Part shown: piece after piece, positions 46,145-57,879 of the stretch | Numbering within the stretch: the first letter of the stretch is position 1 | Layout of the letters: every line of letters starts with the position of its first letter | Source of the DNA: Tetrapyrgos nigripes | Taxonomy: Eukaryota > Basidiomycota > Agaricomycetes > Agaricales > Campanellaceae | Reading direction: 5' to 3' | Assembly: GCA_013368315.1 (NCBI GenBank) | Contig: JAACJM010000135.1 | Coordinates: 62,001 to 126,000 of the forward strand | DNA: 64,000 nucleotides | Translations under genes and position numbers: made by a program | Notes under the pieces: model-generated | Databases searched by the model: none | The model's input: only the letters and a program-made list of their open reading frames with translations | What the model was told of the DNA's origin: nothing

Positions 46145-48540
46145 TTGACAAACTCACCAGCTACTTTCCAGGGCCTCATGAACTACATCTTCTCAGACTT
46201 GATCACAGCAGGAAAGATAGCAGTTTATCTGGATGACATCCTGATCTTCAGTGGGACTCTGGAAGAGCATTGAGAGGTGGTTCAGGAAGTGCTAGCCAGG
46301 TTAAAGAGGAATGATCTGTATCTGAGGCCAGAGAAATGCAAGTTTGAACAGGAAAAGATAGAATATCTTGGGTTGATTATCCAGGAGGGGCAAGTTTGTA
46401 TGGACCCTGTGAAGGTGGCAGCAGTACAGCACTGGCCAGTTCCTTGCAATGTCTGCAACGTTTGGGCATTCCTGGGCTTTGCTAATTTCTACCAATGATT
46501 CATACAGACGTAAAGATATCTTGTTTAATTGGGGAACTCAACAACAGGAAGCCTTTGACTCCCTTCGAACAGCCTTCACATCTGCTCCCATTCTTACACT
46601 CTGGTCACTGGATTGTCCTACCTGAGTTGAAGTAGACACTTCTGGCTTTGCAACAGGGGGAACCCTGATGCAGATGTTAGAAGATGGTCTTTGGCACCTG
46701 GTAGCATTCTGTTCAGCATCCAATTATGAAATCTACAACTGAGAGATGCTGGCTATTATCAAGGCACTGAAGGATTGGCGGAGTTATCTGGAAGGACTAC
46801 CACAGCCCTTTGAGATCATCACAGATCACTCCAATCTAGAGTTCTGGTGAACAGCACAGGATCTTAGTTGATGACAAGCAAGATGGGCCCTGTGGCTATC
46901 ACACTTTGACTTTTGACTAATCCATCACCCAGGCAAAGCGAATACCCAAGCAGATGCCCTCTCTCGCCTTCCCTCTCACCAAATAACAGACTGAGAAGAC
47001 AATTTGGAAACCACAGTACTCAGACCAGAGCACTTTGTAAGGCTTGCTGCTACTACCCTGGTCAATCCCCTAGAAGAATGTATTTGTCAGGCACTGGGGA
47101 GAGAAGTGGAGGTGTTAAAAGGACTAGAGCATTTGAAGAAGGAGGGGTTGCAACAACTTGCCAATGGTTTACCCAAATTGGAAGAGGATAATGGATTGGT
47201 ATACCACAAGGGGTGGGTCTATATTCCTCTGAATGAAGAGCTGCAGAAGGCAATAGTAGAACAGTGCCATGATGAGCCATCAGCAGGACATCCAGGGCTA
47301 CACAGGACACTTGATTTGGTAACCTCGCACTTCTGGTGGCCCACCATTCACTCTTTTGTAGAGAAGTATGTCAAGGGATGTGATAAGTGTGCCAGGAAGA
47401 AGCTACAACATCATCCACAAGCAGTAATCCAACCTTTGGACATACCCTTAGGACTCTGGAGTTGACCTCATTACACAGCTACCATCCTCACAAGGTTACA
47501 ATGCAATCCTGGTCTGCACTGACCTCTACCGAAAACAAGTCCACACCCTTCCCTGCACCTCTACCGAAAACAAGTCCACACCCTTCCCCGCACCTCTAAC
47601 ATCACTGCCAATGAAGTCACCGACCTATACTACCGAGAAATCTTCTGTCTTCATGGCCTCCCACTTTGCTTTGTGTCAGATTGCAGTCCACAGTTTGCAG
47701 CACAAGCTATGTGCTCTCTGTTAGACTGACTTGGGATCAAGTCAAGCCTTTCCTCAGGCTACTGACCCCAGATGAATGGACAGACAGAACGAGCCAACCA
47801 GGAAGTGGAGAAATATCTGTGTCTCTACACCAACTATATGCAGGATGATTGGGTGGAGCACCTTCCTATGGCCAAATTTGTTCTGAACTCCTGCACATGG
47901 CATGGCACCTTTTGAGGTGACTTATGGCTACCTTCCTCTCTTCAACATACCGGTGGGCTGGTGCATGGGCATCCCAGATGTAGAAGATCATCTCAAGTCC
48001 TAAGACAGGTTCGAAGAGATGCAGGATCAGCATTACACCTGGCTAAGCATAGTATGAAGGAAGGGTACAAAGGAGGGAAACAGAAGGGACATCAGTTCAA
48101 GGTTGGGGACCATGTTTGGCTGATTGCAGAAGACATCGACTTGAAACTTTCAAGTGACAAGTTGGGGGACCGGTTGGGACCATACAAGATTGTGGAAAAA
48201 GTTGGAGATCTGGACTATCGGTTAGACCTCCCTGAATCTCTTAATCATCTGCACCCAGTGTTCCATGTCGACAAACTCTACCCCTACAAGGGTAATTTGG
48301 TGAATGGGCTCCTACCTGACGAGCCAGAGCCAGTATACCTCAAGGGGGAGGATGAGCCCAAGTATGAAGTGGACACCCTTCTGGATAACAGGATATGATG
48401 GAGGTGACTGGAATACCTTGTCAAGTGGAAAGGGTATGATGACAGTCACAACTTATGGGAGCCAGTTGCAAACCTCAAAAATGCATTCCACAAGAAACAC
48501 CCAGAGGCAACAAAGACTTAGGATTCATCAGGGACAATGA
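46145..48540 (+). pseudogene. old Ty3 chromovirus pol fragment
   Basis: 5'-truncated relic: reverse transcriptase from LTNSPATFQ onward with YLDD at 46226-46237, RNase H ([12 protein letters not shown] near 46810), the integrase zinc-binding region (HFWWPTIHSF, GCDKCARKK near 47330-47400), a damaged integrase core with a 35-bp tandem duplication at about 47525-47600, and a C-terminal chromodomain ([18 protein letters not shown] near 48410-48460). At least nine premature stops are TGA, e.g. 46271-46273, 46496-46498, 46623-46625 and a tandem pair at 46869-46874. Where the younger element at 48783-56821 can be aligned, several of these positions are CGA. No protease or gag is left. Dead copy. 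Confidence 0.9.
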
Positions 48541-48545
48541 AGTGT

Positions 48546-48782
48546 AGGAGGGGGGTAATGTCATGATGTCTATATTTGGTACTATTTATTTCTTCTTATC
48601 TCTGTATCCTTGGATCTTTACACCATATGACTCTTGTTCCACATGCTATGCACTGGACCTTTCATTTCTCTGATACAGCTTCCCTTACAGCTTTACTTTT
48701 ACATATATAAACCCTGTCCTGACACCTGGTTCCCCATCTTGACCTCTTTGTCATTGGGACCAGTTCCAGTACTTACTGCTGT
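48546..48782 (+). repeat. 3' LTR of the old element, first part
   Basis: A polypurine tract AGGAGGGGGGTAA (48546-48558) is followed by TGTCATGATGTC, the start of an LTR. The LTR is cut at 48782 by insertion of the younger element; its remainder continues after 56826. No matching 5' LTR is visible upstream, consistent with truncation of the old element. Confidence 0.75.
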
Positions 48783-49304
48783 TGTCATGAATCGCTCTCC
48801 GTCTATTCATTTCCTTTCTATTCCTTCTCCTTTACTACCCATTTCCCACTCTATTTACTCTTAACCCCATAAACATCAACCATTTCTCATCATCGTCTAT
48901 AGTTACCATCTCTCTAGATCTATGACTCACACACTTATCTCCTCCGCATTTTATCTCCACGGACATTCTCACTGTCAATCATTCCTTATGATCCAGTACC
49001 TTCATCTATCCATATTTAACTCTTTACTCTCTCGCCCTTGACTTTCCATACGATACCGTCTATTATTACTTACTCTTTCCCATCAGTTCACGTTTTACTT
49101 ATATACCTATGATCTTTGTAACCTATTCCTTAGTTCGTTCACTTCGTCTCCGCTCCGTACTATCACTACGCAGTGTAGAGCCTAGTCAGCTTACTATCCT
49201 ATCTCCCTATCTCTCTATTTCTCTCTATCAATCTATTCTCTTGTAACTGGCTTTCTCATATTGTGTGACTTGGGTAGTTATTGAGTGTACCGACAACCTT
49301 GACA
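48783..49304 (+). repeat. 5' LTR
   Basis: 522 bp, TG...CA ends, CT-rich, and nearly identical to 56300-56821; observed differences include CGCAGTG versus CACAGTG and TACCGAC versus TACTGAC, again C/T or G/A changes at CpG. It should contain the promoter and polyadenylation signals of the element. Confidence 0.93.
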
Positions 49305-49984
49305 CTTGAACGAACTCCCATACACCCACCTCACAAACTCAACACAAATCCTTCCATCGTGTTAAACCTTCCTATTATCCTATCCTTCCCCTACGGTGCT
49401 GCAGAAGCCCAGCAACTCTACCCTGTGTGAGGAGCCTCACAGGTTGGCAGGCGTGAACTGCTCAAGGAGCCGTTACACGAGGTCATCCCCTGTCTACACA
49501 GTCTCGAGACGTAATACCAGACTCGCTAAATCCGAGTAAGGTGGTTGACCGGTTCTGTAATTGAAATCCTAAAAATCCTTTTCACTCTGTCTACCCCATT
49601 TTCCCAAATTCGTTTCGAACCCTCCGAAAACCCTTCTGACTACGAACAGGTTCCATTTCCTCTCCCTCGTTATATCTTGCACACCGAATACTGGGTCTCC
49701 CACGGAAGAAACATACGAGCGAATCCTTGGAGCTTCGACTGACACTTCGTTTGCACAAGACGTTGGGTGTGGAAACTTACCTCAGGTGACGTAGTTCTCT
49801 CAACATTTTCATACATAACAGTAAAAGAGGACTTCGATACAGGAGAAACTGTGGTTCAGATTAGAGGACCTCTATTCTTCAGAGAACACATCGACTACTC
49901 TCCATCATCACCTTCCCCCGACTACGGTCTACCATCCTCCTTTGTCCTAGGACCCAATTACCTGGCTTAAGGAAGAATTAGTAT
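49305..49984 (+). other. retroelement leader, with an unexplained open frame
   Basis: This lies between the 5' LTR and gag. A frame without ATG is open from about 49530 to 49970, interrupted only by one TGA at 49740-49742, and would encode ordinary-looking protein (RYILHTEYWVSHGRN, later GPLFFREHIDYSPSS). It is in a different frame from gag. It may be a spliced or frameshifted N-terminal extension, or chance. The primer-binding site directly after the LTR was not identified. Confidence 0.4.
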
Positions 49985-51505
49985 ATGACCAGTTGACGAT
50001 CCGCATCTGCAGACCCGAACCTTCACTGTGCCAACTGACCACACGTATTCCACCCCTCATCATCCCGAGACACCGCCTACTTCGCCGAAAACAGTGACGA
50101 TCCTTGGAGTCCGTGCACCGTACAACCGTGCCTAAACAGATATAACACTCAACGACTTACTGCCGAAGAGATCTCGAGTGGGTTACACGTTATAACCCAA
50201 CTCCAAGAACTTGCAATTCAAAAAGCACACCCAAAACCTAATCCTAAAACTGAATCGAATCAAGGAACCTCTACACCTACCAACCAACCTTCCAAATCTA
50301 ACCCAGTACCAGAAACACCTTCCAACAACCCGCCACAACCAGACAATCCCAACTCCCCTTCTTCGCCCACCATTCCATCTGCCGAAGGACCATCCGTAGC
50401 CCCTCGTCGACCTCCCACACCTCCTTCCCCAAATCCGTCAGATCCAAACAACTCAGTCATGGCTGATACACCCCCTATCGGGTCAAATGGTACTTCTGAA
50501 CGAGGAAGAAAACCCGATGCCTTCAATGGAGAACATAGTGAGGCAAAACGATGGCTGGCCCTGTTTAACAACTATCTACGCATGAATAAAAGCAAGTATC
50601 CTACTGAAGAGAGTCAGGTCTCGTTATTCCTGTCATTCTTTACAGGAGAAAAGGGAGGAGATTGGGCAACGCAGAGATTAATAGAACGAGATGAAGATGA
50701 GGAAGATGAGGAATTGGCGAGCACGCCGGAGAAATGGAGATGGATAACTTTGAAACAGATACGTGATAGGTTCAAAAGAGATTTCAAAGCTCTCACCTCG
50801 GAAGATGTGGCGAGGACGAAGATCAAGTTTGCTAGAATGAAAGGGACGGATATTAGCAGCTACAACAGCATCTTCGATATATACGGAGAAGAGTCCGACT
50901 TCGGAGAAACAGCGCTGTTGGAATTTTATCAGGATGGATTACCACCTAAACTCCAAGAGGCGGTCAGAAGAACGTATCCAAAGTGGGATGACTTCGAGGA
51001 GTACAAGGAAAGAGCTGTGGAGCTCCATTTAGAATGGTTGAAGGAGCGGGAAAGACAAGGACGCTGGAAAACTACTTCAACGTCGAAGAGTAGTCCAGGA
51101 CCGTCTCAGGGAAGGACGGTAGCAAGTGTCAATGCGCTTATGAATATGGGACCAGGTGCTAACTCGTCTTTCACTCCATTACCCAAACTGACACCTGATG
51201 AAAGAGACCGACTCCGAAAACTAGGAGCATGCTTCGTGTGTAGACAAACTGGGCACATGAGCAACAAATGTCCGACATTCCCAAAACCGTCATCTCAAAA
51301 CACTTCCCGAACTTTCTCTCCTCGTGCTGTTTGAACAGCTGAAATCGCGTCTTCACCACCAGTAATGGTAGCCCAGACATGTTCATCTCGAAACACGATC
51401 AAAGATATTTCCGACATGGTTAACAGGGTTAAAGGATTAGAAGGAGAAGAAAAAGAACAAGCAACTGTCTATTTAAAAGACATTATGTCTAAATTGGATT
51501 TTTAA
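49985..51505 (+). pseudogene. gag of the young retrotransposon
   Basis: The frame starts at ATG 49985 (MTS) and runs to TAA 51505. After a Pro/Asn-rich N-terminus comes the capsid-like region of Ty3 gag (HSEAKRWLALFNNYL, then DWATQRLI and FKRDFKALTSEDVA), then a CCHC knuckle CFVCRQTGHMSNKC (about 51230-51271) for RNA binding. Three TGA codons interrupt it: 49994-49996, 50036-50038 and 51332-51334. The uninterrupted block 50459-51334 covers capsid and knuckle. The terminal TAA overlaps a run of five T at which pol continues in the -1 frame. Confidence 0.85.
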
Positions 51506-54500
51506 ATCACTCCTCTGCTACATCGTCAGTAGGAGTAGAACAGTACACCGGACAGTTAAAGAACAATCGATATAGTGTGTTATACCCCTCTAGTGAGCGA
51601 ATCTTTTCTTCAGAGCTAAGAATGTCGGCAACCACTCGTAACTGACAGATACCATCAATCACACTCAAAACTGAATTAATCGGCAAGGTTACTGGCAGAA
51701 AAATCGACGCAAATGCCCTAATAGACAGCGGTGCAGAAGGCATAATCATCAATAGCCGGTTCGCACAAGAAAATCAACTCACCCTTCTTCCTATCAAAAA
51801 ACCGTTCCCAGTACGAAACGTTGACGGCTCCGAAAACACCATGGGATGGGTACGAGAATACACCATTCAAAATCTCCGTATCTATTCTCGAGACAACAGA
51901 TCGTACCACGAGGAGAAGGCCGAGTTCTACGTGATGGACATCAGGGATCACGATATAATCCTTGGTACCGACTGGTTGGAAGAACATAACCCAGACATAG
52001 ATTGGCCAGACTCGCGAATAGGCATGACCAGATGCCCAGAATTGTGTATCATAGCAAATCCCCCCATCCTCCATTTGAAAACTAAAACAAAACCTTTGAA
52101 ATCTACAGTTGTCGACCCAAGAAACCACCACAAAGATTACCAAGTCAAATGGTTGGAACCAATTGGACAATTCAAACCAGTTGCCCAATCAAAAATTGCA
52201 GGGCGACGTTGTCGAATTCCTATTCGATCCTCCCATCGAAGTTCGGAGGTAACGGCGATCTTTACTGAAGACAATTGGGGAAGAGATACGATCCCAGAAC
52301 AATGGGAACAAGACGCAATGGAAGAACTGTTTGGGAATGAAGAAAGAGTAGACAAGGAGACGTCAGAAACACCAAACCTGAACATCCGTGCGGGGTTCAC
52401 AAAGGCACAAGAACTTGCAGAAGCAGCCCAGGACGTCCAGGTCGATATACCTCTTAAAGATAAGATTCCTTCGCAATATCATCAGTTTCTACGAGTCTTT
52501 GACAAACAAACCTCAGAACGATTACCGAAACGTGGGGAATGGGATCATGCTATCAAACTAAAACTGGACTTTGAACCATGCCCCTGCAAAACGTATCCCT
52601 TATCCCCAAATGAACAAGAGGAACTCGATGAATTCATCAAGGAAAACTTAGAAAAGGGATATATAAGACCGTCGAAATCTCCTATGGCGAGTCCTTTCTT
52701 CTTTGTAAAAAAGAAAGACGGAAAACTACGACCAGTACAGGATTATCGCGCCTTAAACAGAGGAACCGTCAAAAACGAATACCCCCTACCGCTCATATCG
52801 GAACTCGTAGACAAACTAAAGGGGGCACAGATGTTTTCCAAAATCGACCTCAGATGGGGATATAACAACGTACGCATCAAGAAGGGGGATGAATGGAAAG
52901 CGGCGTTTAAAACCAACCGCGGTCTCTTCAAACCAACGGTGATGTTCTTCGGTCTTATGAACTCTCCAGCTACATTCCAAGCAATGATGAACACTCTATT
53001 CAAAGACCTGATCGACTCCGGAAAAGTCGTGATTTATATGGACGATATTCTCATATTCACAGAATCACTAGAAGAACATCGATACATGGTAAAACAAGTA
53101 CTTGCACGACTCCAGGATAACGATCTGTATGCTAAACTGGAAAAGTGCACTTTTGAAACCAATTCAGTGGAGTTCCTCGGCCTTATCGTTTCACACAATA
53201 CACTGGCGATGGACCCAGTCAAGGTCGAAGGCGTAACCAAATGGCCAATTCCACGCAATGTCAAAGACGTACAATCATTCCTTGGCTTCAGAAACTTTTA
53301 CCGCTGTTTTATACGAGATTTCTCAAAAATCGCATGACCACTGTTCGATCTCACGAAAAAGGATCACCCATGGAAATGGTCTGATGAAGCCGAAAAAGCT
53401 TTCCGAACACTCAAAGATATGTTCACGACTTCACCAGTCCTCCTCATGCCTGATCATTCTAAACCGTACCGAGTAGAAGTTGATGCGTCAGACTACGCTA
53501 CAGGAGGCATCCTGCAACAACAAGGACCAGACGATAAATGGCATCCAGTAGCCTACCTGTCAAAGGCTCTATCCGAAACTGAACGGAACTACGACATTCA
53601 TGATAAAGAATTGTTAGCGATCATATGCAGACTCGAAGCCTGGCGACACTATCTGGAGGGTGGACCACATACCATCGAAATCTTGACCGATCACGACAAC
53701 CTTAGATACTTCACCACCGCCCAAAAACTTAGCCGACGACAAGCAAGAATGGCCTTGTTCCTGACCAGATTCAATTTTACGCTCATTCACAAACCCGGGA
53801 ACCTGAACCGAAGTGACCCACTCTCTCAGAGATCAGACCATAAAGAGGGGGTCGAGAACGACAACAAAGATAGGGTCTTGCTTGACCCCAGGTTCTTCAG
53901 GATTTGAGCAATGAGGCCAGGAACAGTAACCGCAATGGGAGACACCGAGTTGAAAAGACAGATTAAAGAATGCCCGAAAAGAGATGCCAAAGTCATAAGT
54001 GCGTTACAAACCATCTTTAACAACGGACCACGCGCGTTGGCAAAAAACCTACAGGAATGGAATTACGAAGACGGAGTCATCTTGTTCCGAGGGAAAATCT
54101 ACGTCCCAAACGACCAACAGCTCAGGCGAGACATTGTCAAATTGCATCACGACAGCCTTACTGCAGGACATCTGGGACGATTCAAAACGTACGAACTCAT
54201 CAGTAGAGAATTCTTGTGGCCTGGTATGTCAGTATTCGTTCGTAACTATGTCGAAGGATGCGCTACCTGTCAGTTAACCAAGGCAAATAACCACCCGGCG
54301 CATGTACCACTAATTCCGAATGAGATACCGGAACGACCCTTTGGCACAATTACAACTGACTTCATCACAGATCTGCCAGAGTGTGATGGCTTCAATGCAA
54401 TTCATGTCACAGTCAATCGTTCAACAAAAACGGTTGTCATTTCTCCATGCAGAAAGGATATCGATAGCGACGGAACAATTGACCTATTATTCGACAATAC

Positions 54501-55617
54501 TTGGCGATGATACGGCCTGTGGGACAAAATGATATCTGACCGCGGACCTCAATTCGCAAGCCAAGTGATGAAAGGAATATACGCTAAGTTAGGTATAACT
54601 TCGGCACTCAGTACAGCTTATCATCCACAAACAGATGGCGAGACAGAAAGGTTCAATCAGGAACTCGAACAGTACCTTCGAACCTTCTGCAACTATCGCC
54701 AAGACGATTGGGTTAAATACCTACCTTACGCTGAATTTTGCCACAATACACGAGTCCATTCAGCAACTGGGAAATCGCCGTTCGAACTTCTCCATGGATA
54801 TCTACCCCGACTCTTCCCTACCATCAATCCGACTTCACACGTACCAAAAGTCGAGAAATGCCTTCAGAACTTGGACATACTTTGAGAAGAACTCAAAGCA
54901 AGTCTGTCGACAGCGGCGGAAATAATGAAGGAACAAAACAAGGACCATGCGAGTGAAGGAGTGAGATTTAGTGTCGGAGACAAGGTGCTACTAGACGGGA
55001 AAAATCTGAAGACAACGAGGCCAAAAGCTAAGTTGGCAAATCGCCATCACGGCCCATTCGAAGTCACTGACGTAATCAGTAAAGTCAACTACCGACTCAA
55101 ATTACCGAATACCTGGCGCATTCATCCAGTTTTCCATGCCTCACTCCTATTGCCGTATAAAGAAACCGAAGCTCATGGAGTGAACTGCCTGGGAGAACCA
55201 GCTGAATTACTTCCCGAAGACAATGAATACGATGTGGAAGCAATTCTAGATTCAAAACCAACAAGGAACCATTGGGGAGTACAATACCTTGTCAAATGGT
55301 TAGACTATGCTGACTCAGAGAATTTGTGGGAACCAGCATCAGGATTGACAAAGGTGAAAGATATGATCGAAACCTTCCATCGACAACACCCAAATGCGTA
55401 CCGACCAAAAAACCTGATACAACCAGGAATGACAGTGTGTTCACTGGGAATCACCATAGGAGATATATGGCAAAGTACTCGTGTGCTCCAAGCAAAAGCA
55501 CAACTCCGAGGAGGAACGTTGTCACGAATCGCCGGTATTCTATGCCCTCCTTCCCACCCCACTTGGCAACGGAATTCAGAATTCTGTCATCATTCATCAA
55601 TTGCATTCCCTTGTTAA
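51506..55617 (+). pseudogene. pol of the young retrotransposon (PR-RT-RH-IN-chromodomain)
   Basis: A single frame, -1 relative to gag, holds: aspartic protease (ALIDSGAEG near 51720), reverse transcriptase with YMDD at 53035-53046, RNase H (VDASDYATGG near 53480, LTDHDNLRYF near 53685), the integrase HHCC finger (LHHDSLTAGH ... GCATCQ, 54140-54275), the DDE core (TTDFITDLP, ISDRGPQFAS, DGETERFNQEL), a GPF/Y-like region and a chromodomain (VQYLVKWLDYADSENLWEP, about 55280-55340). Chromodomains steer integration to particular histone marks. Five premature TGA codons lie at 51643, 53335, 53905, 54508 and 54883; all sit where arginine is expected. Ends at TAA 55617. Confidence 0.93.
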
Positions 55618-55742
55618 CAGCAGCTCGCCGTAACGACACTAAACGGACGGCGTCTACTGTCAAACTCGTCTCCAAACGATAACCTGACCGGTCGCTAGAC
55701 ACCTACGTCATACAAACCAACGACTATAAAAAATTCCTCCCC

Positions 55743-56288
55743 ATGAGGGAGAACGACAGAACAAACCCACTACTACCAGCCAAACAACAATCACTCACTA
55801 CGTCCACTATCACAATGTCAACTACTTCCTCTACTGACTCCACCGTTCATAACGCACACCCAACCAACGGGGGGCGTTGCACCTACGGAAAACGCTCAGG
55901 ACGTCAATGTCGACTCTCAAAACTACACCAAGGACCTCACAACAGATGCAGACGCTGCACGTGGGGAGGAGAGGATGGACCAGGCCGATGTATATTAGGA
56001 AGAAGACATAGAGCTACGTGTGTAGTTCACCGAACATCCCTACATGCGGAACACAGAGGGAACCTTGGATGGGGAGACGGCAGTGTATGGGGCGCACACA
56101 TCACCCTACAATATGACAACAATGATGGATGGGATGGAGCGGGCTGGGGTACTGCGACCAACACGACAGAATGGGACGACTTAACGGACTATTGGCCAGA
56201 ACAGGGAGAATTGGACAGACGACTTCGCGAACAATGGGCGAAACACTGGACAAACAGCTTGCCGAGCTCCGGTGAAAGCTCATCTTAA
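55743..56288 (+). CDS. third ORF of the retrotransposon, Cys/His-rich
   Basis: An intact 181-codon frame starts MRENDRTN at 55743, 125 bp after pol, and its TAA overlaps the polypurine tract. Most Ty3 chromoviruses have nothing here; the position is that of env or accessory genes. The protein has a Ser/Thr-rich start, then a Cys/His cluster arranged as two similar blocks: GGRCTYG...QCRLSKLHQGPH and RRCTWGG...RCILGRRH...CVVHRTSLHAEH. A Trp/Asp/Gly-rich tail follows (DNNDGWDGAGWG). No signal peptide or membrane helix is seen, so it is not env-like. The paired cluster suggests a metal-binding, nucleic-acid or protein contact role (inference). It is free of stops although gag and pol are damaged. 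I recognise no family. Confidence 0.7.
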   Translation: MRENDRTNPLLPAKQQSLTTSTITMSTTSSTDSTVHNAHPTNGGRCTYGKRSGRQCRLSKLHQGPHNRCRRCTWGGEDGPGRCILGRRHRATCVVHRTSLHAEHRGNLGWGDGSVWGAHITLQYDNNDGWDGAGWGTATNTTEWDDLTDYWPEQGELDRRLREQWAKHWTNSLPSSGESSS

Positions 56289-56299
56289 AGAGGGGGTAA
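56287..56299 (+). other. polypurine tract
   Basis: AAAGAGGGGGTAA directly precedes the 3' LTR and serves to prime plus-strand DNA synthesis. It overlaps the stop codon of the third ORF. The older element has an equivalent tract at 48546-48558. Confidence 0.8.
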
Positions 56300-56821
56300 T
56301 GTCATGAATCGCTCTCCGTCTATTCATTTCCTTTCTATTCCTTCTCCTTTACTACCCATTTCCCACTCTATTTACTCTTAACCCCATAAACATCAACCAT
56401 TTCTCATCATCGTCTATAGTTACCATCTCTCTAGATCTATGACTCACACACTTATCTCCTCCGCATTTTATCTCCACGGACATTCTCACTGTCAATCATT
56501 CCTTATGATCCAGTACCTTCATCTATCCATATTTAACTCTTTACTCTCTCGCCCTTGACTTTCCATACGATACCGTCTATTATTACTTACTCTTTCCCAT
56601 CAGTTCACGTTTTACTTATATACCTATGATCTTTGTAACCTATTCCTTAGTTCGTTCACTTCGTCTCCGCTCCGTACTATCACTACACAGTGTAGAGCCT
56701 AGTCAGCTTACTATCCTATCTCTCTATCTCTCTATTTCTCTCTATCAATCTATTCTCTTGTAACTGGCTTTCTCGTATTGTGTGACTTGGGTGGTTATTG
56801 AGTGTACTGACAACCTTGACA
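56300..56821 (+). repeat. 3' LTR
   Basis: The second copy of the 522-bp LTR. It ends CAACCTTGACA and is followed by the GCTGT target copy at 56822-56826. Confidence 0.93.
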
Positions 56822-57784
56822 GCTGTCTGTTAGTCGAGTTTATCACTATTTAAGCACTCACCTCTTTGTGACACATACTTGTAGTACTTATCATTATTAC
56901 ACTACTACATATAACCAGGATTTGGTGAGTCAGAGAATATGGGTGCATTCGAGTTGACATTTGACTTGACCTTTGAGCTTCTCAAAGCTCAAAGAAATAC
57001 AAAATAATCCTGACTGAGCATTCTGAGCATTACCTGGTTGGTTCCACATAGAAATGAGAATTTACTCATAGATAGGTTGAGATTTTGGTAAAGTTACGAT
57101 GAGTGAGAAACTTTTTGACAGGTCCTCGTTGTTGTACCAAATTGCATCTGGTGGCCACCAAGTATCATTATATCAAAAACTAAGTATACCAGGATGGTCA
57201 GATGGACCATAGCTACCTCTGGATATCCAGAAAACCCCCGATATTTTTTGCAAAATTTGTGAAATACACCTCAGGACACTAAAATCCCGTTTGGTTGGGC
57301 TCATGATCACACTTGTAGTGTCACTGTATCTATGAGTTGTATGTCCATAGAGTAAACATATTGTCTATCATCTTCGTATGTGTTCTGTTAATTACGAGGC
57401 CGGATGAAATGAGGATGAGTTGTTTACACTCCCTTTCTGCTGGTGGCTATGTTCTTATGTTCCCGACTTCTTCCCTCCGATTTTCCCGAGGTGATCATTA
57501 GCCCCTATTCCAATCTGGGTTTCATTTCTTTTCCGAGTGATACAGAGCTATATGCTGTCACATCACTAGCTGCTCTTATGGATTTTCATACCCTATATTA
57601 TACCCTTGATCGTATTCCGCTGGAAATAGAAAGGTCTCGTACTCGCCACGCGTTAGGGTTGGCCCACAACCACTTTCTTTTTACTTAACAGGTTCGAGAA
57701 TTAAGTTGACGTTGAGGTAGCGCGTTGATGAAGCCGACAGAGCATGTATGGACTTTGTTCTATGTCTGTCAGCCTTCCTAATTT
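56822..57784. repeat. rest of the old LTR, then family A fragment
   Basis: After the target copy the older LTR resumes for roughly 100 bp (to about 56920, near ACTACTACATATAACC); its exact end is not certain. 56930-57390 is AT-rich with no gene. A family A copy starts at about 57392 (TTACGAGGCCGGATGAAATG) and its other signature (CGCCACGCGTTAGGGTTGGCCC) is at 57645-57670, giving a copy of about 290 bp. Nothing else is seen to 57784. Confidence 0.5.
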
Positions 57785-57879
57785 GTGCCGTGGTTGAGCA
57801 TGGTTATAAAAGTGAGGTTTTATAAAAAGAGCCATAGGCTCATCCATGAATGTTTACAAATCGCTATTTACGGAACAAC

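Larger units (their letters stand above)
48783..56821 (+). mobile_element. complete Ty3-type LTR retrotransposon (chromovirus)
   Basis: Two 522-bp LTRs starting TGTCATGAATC and ending CAACCTTGACA bracket gag, pol with a chromodomain, and a third ORF. A perfect 5-bp target duplication GCTGT lies at 48778-48782 and 56822-56826. The LTRs differ at only a handful of positions by eye, so insertion is fairly recent. The element nests in the 3' LTR of an older relative (both share GGGGGTAATGTCATGA at the tract/LTR border). Gag and pol carry eight premature TGA codons and one natural stop/frameshift, so this copy is probably non-autonomous now. Confidence 0.95.

Noticed and set aside
46271..54885. 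Alternative genetic code or programmed readthrough at TGA
   Set aside because: The intact hAT transposase ends at TGA in the expected place, and at aligned sites the less decayed retroelement has CGA. Mutation explains the pattern more simply.
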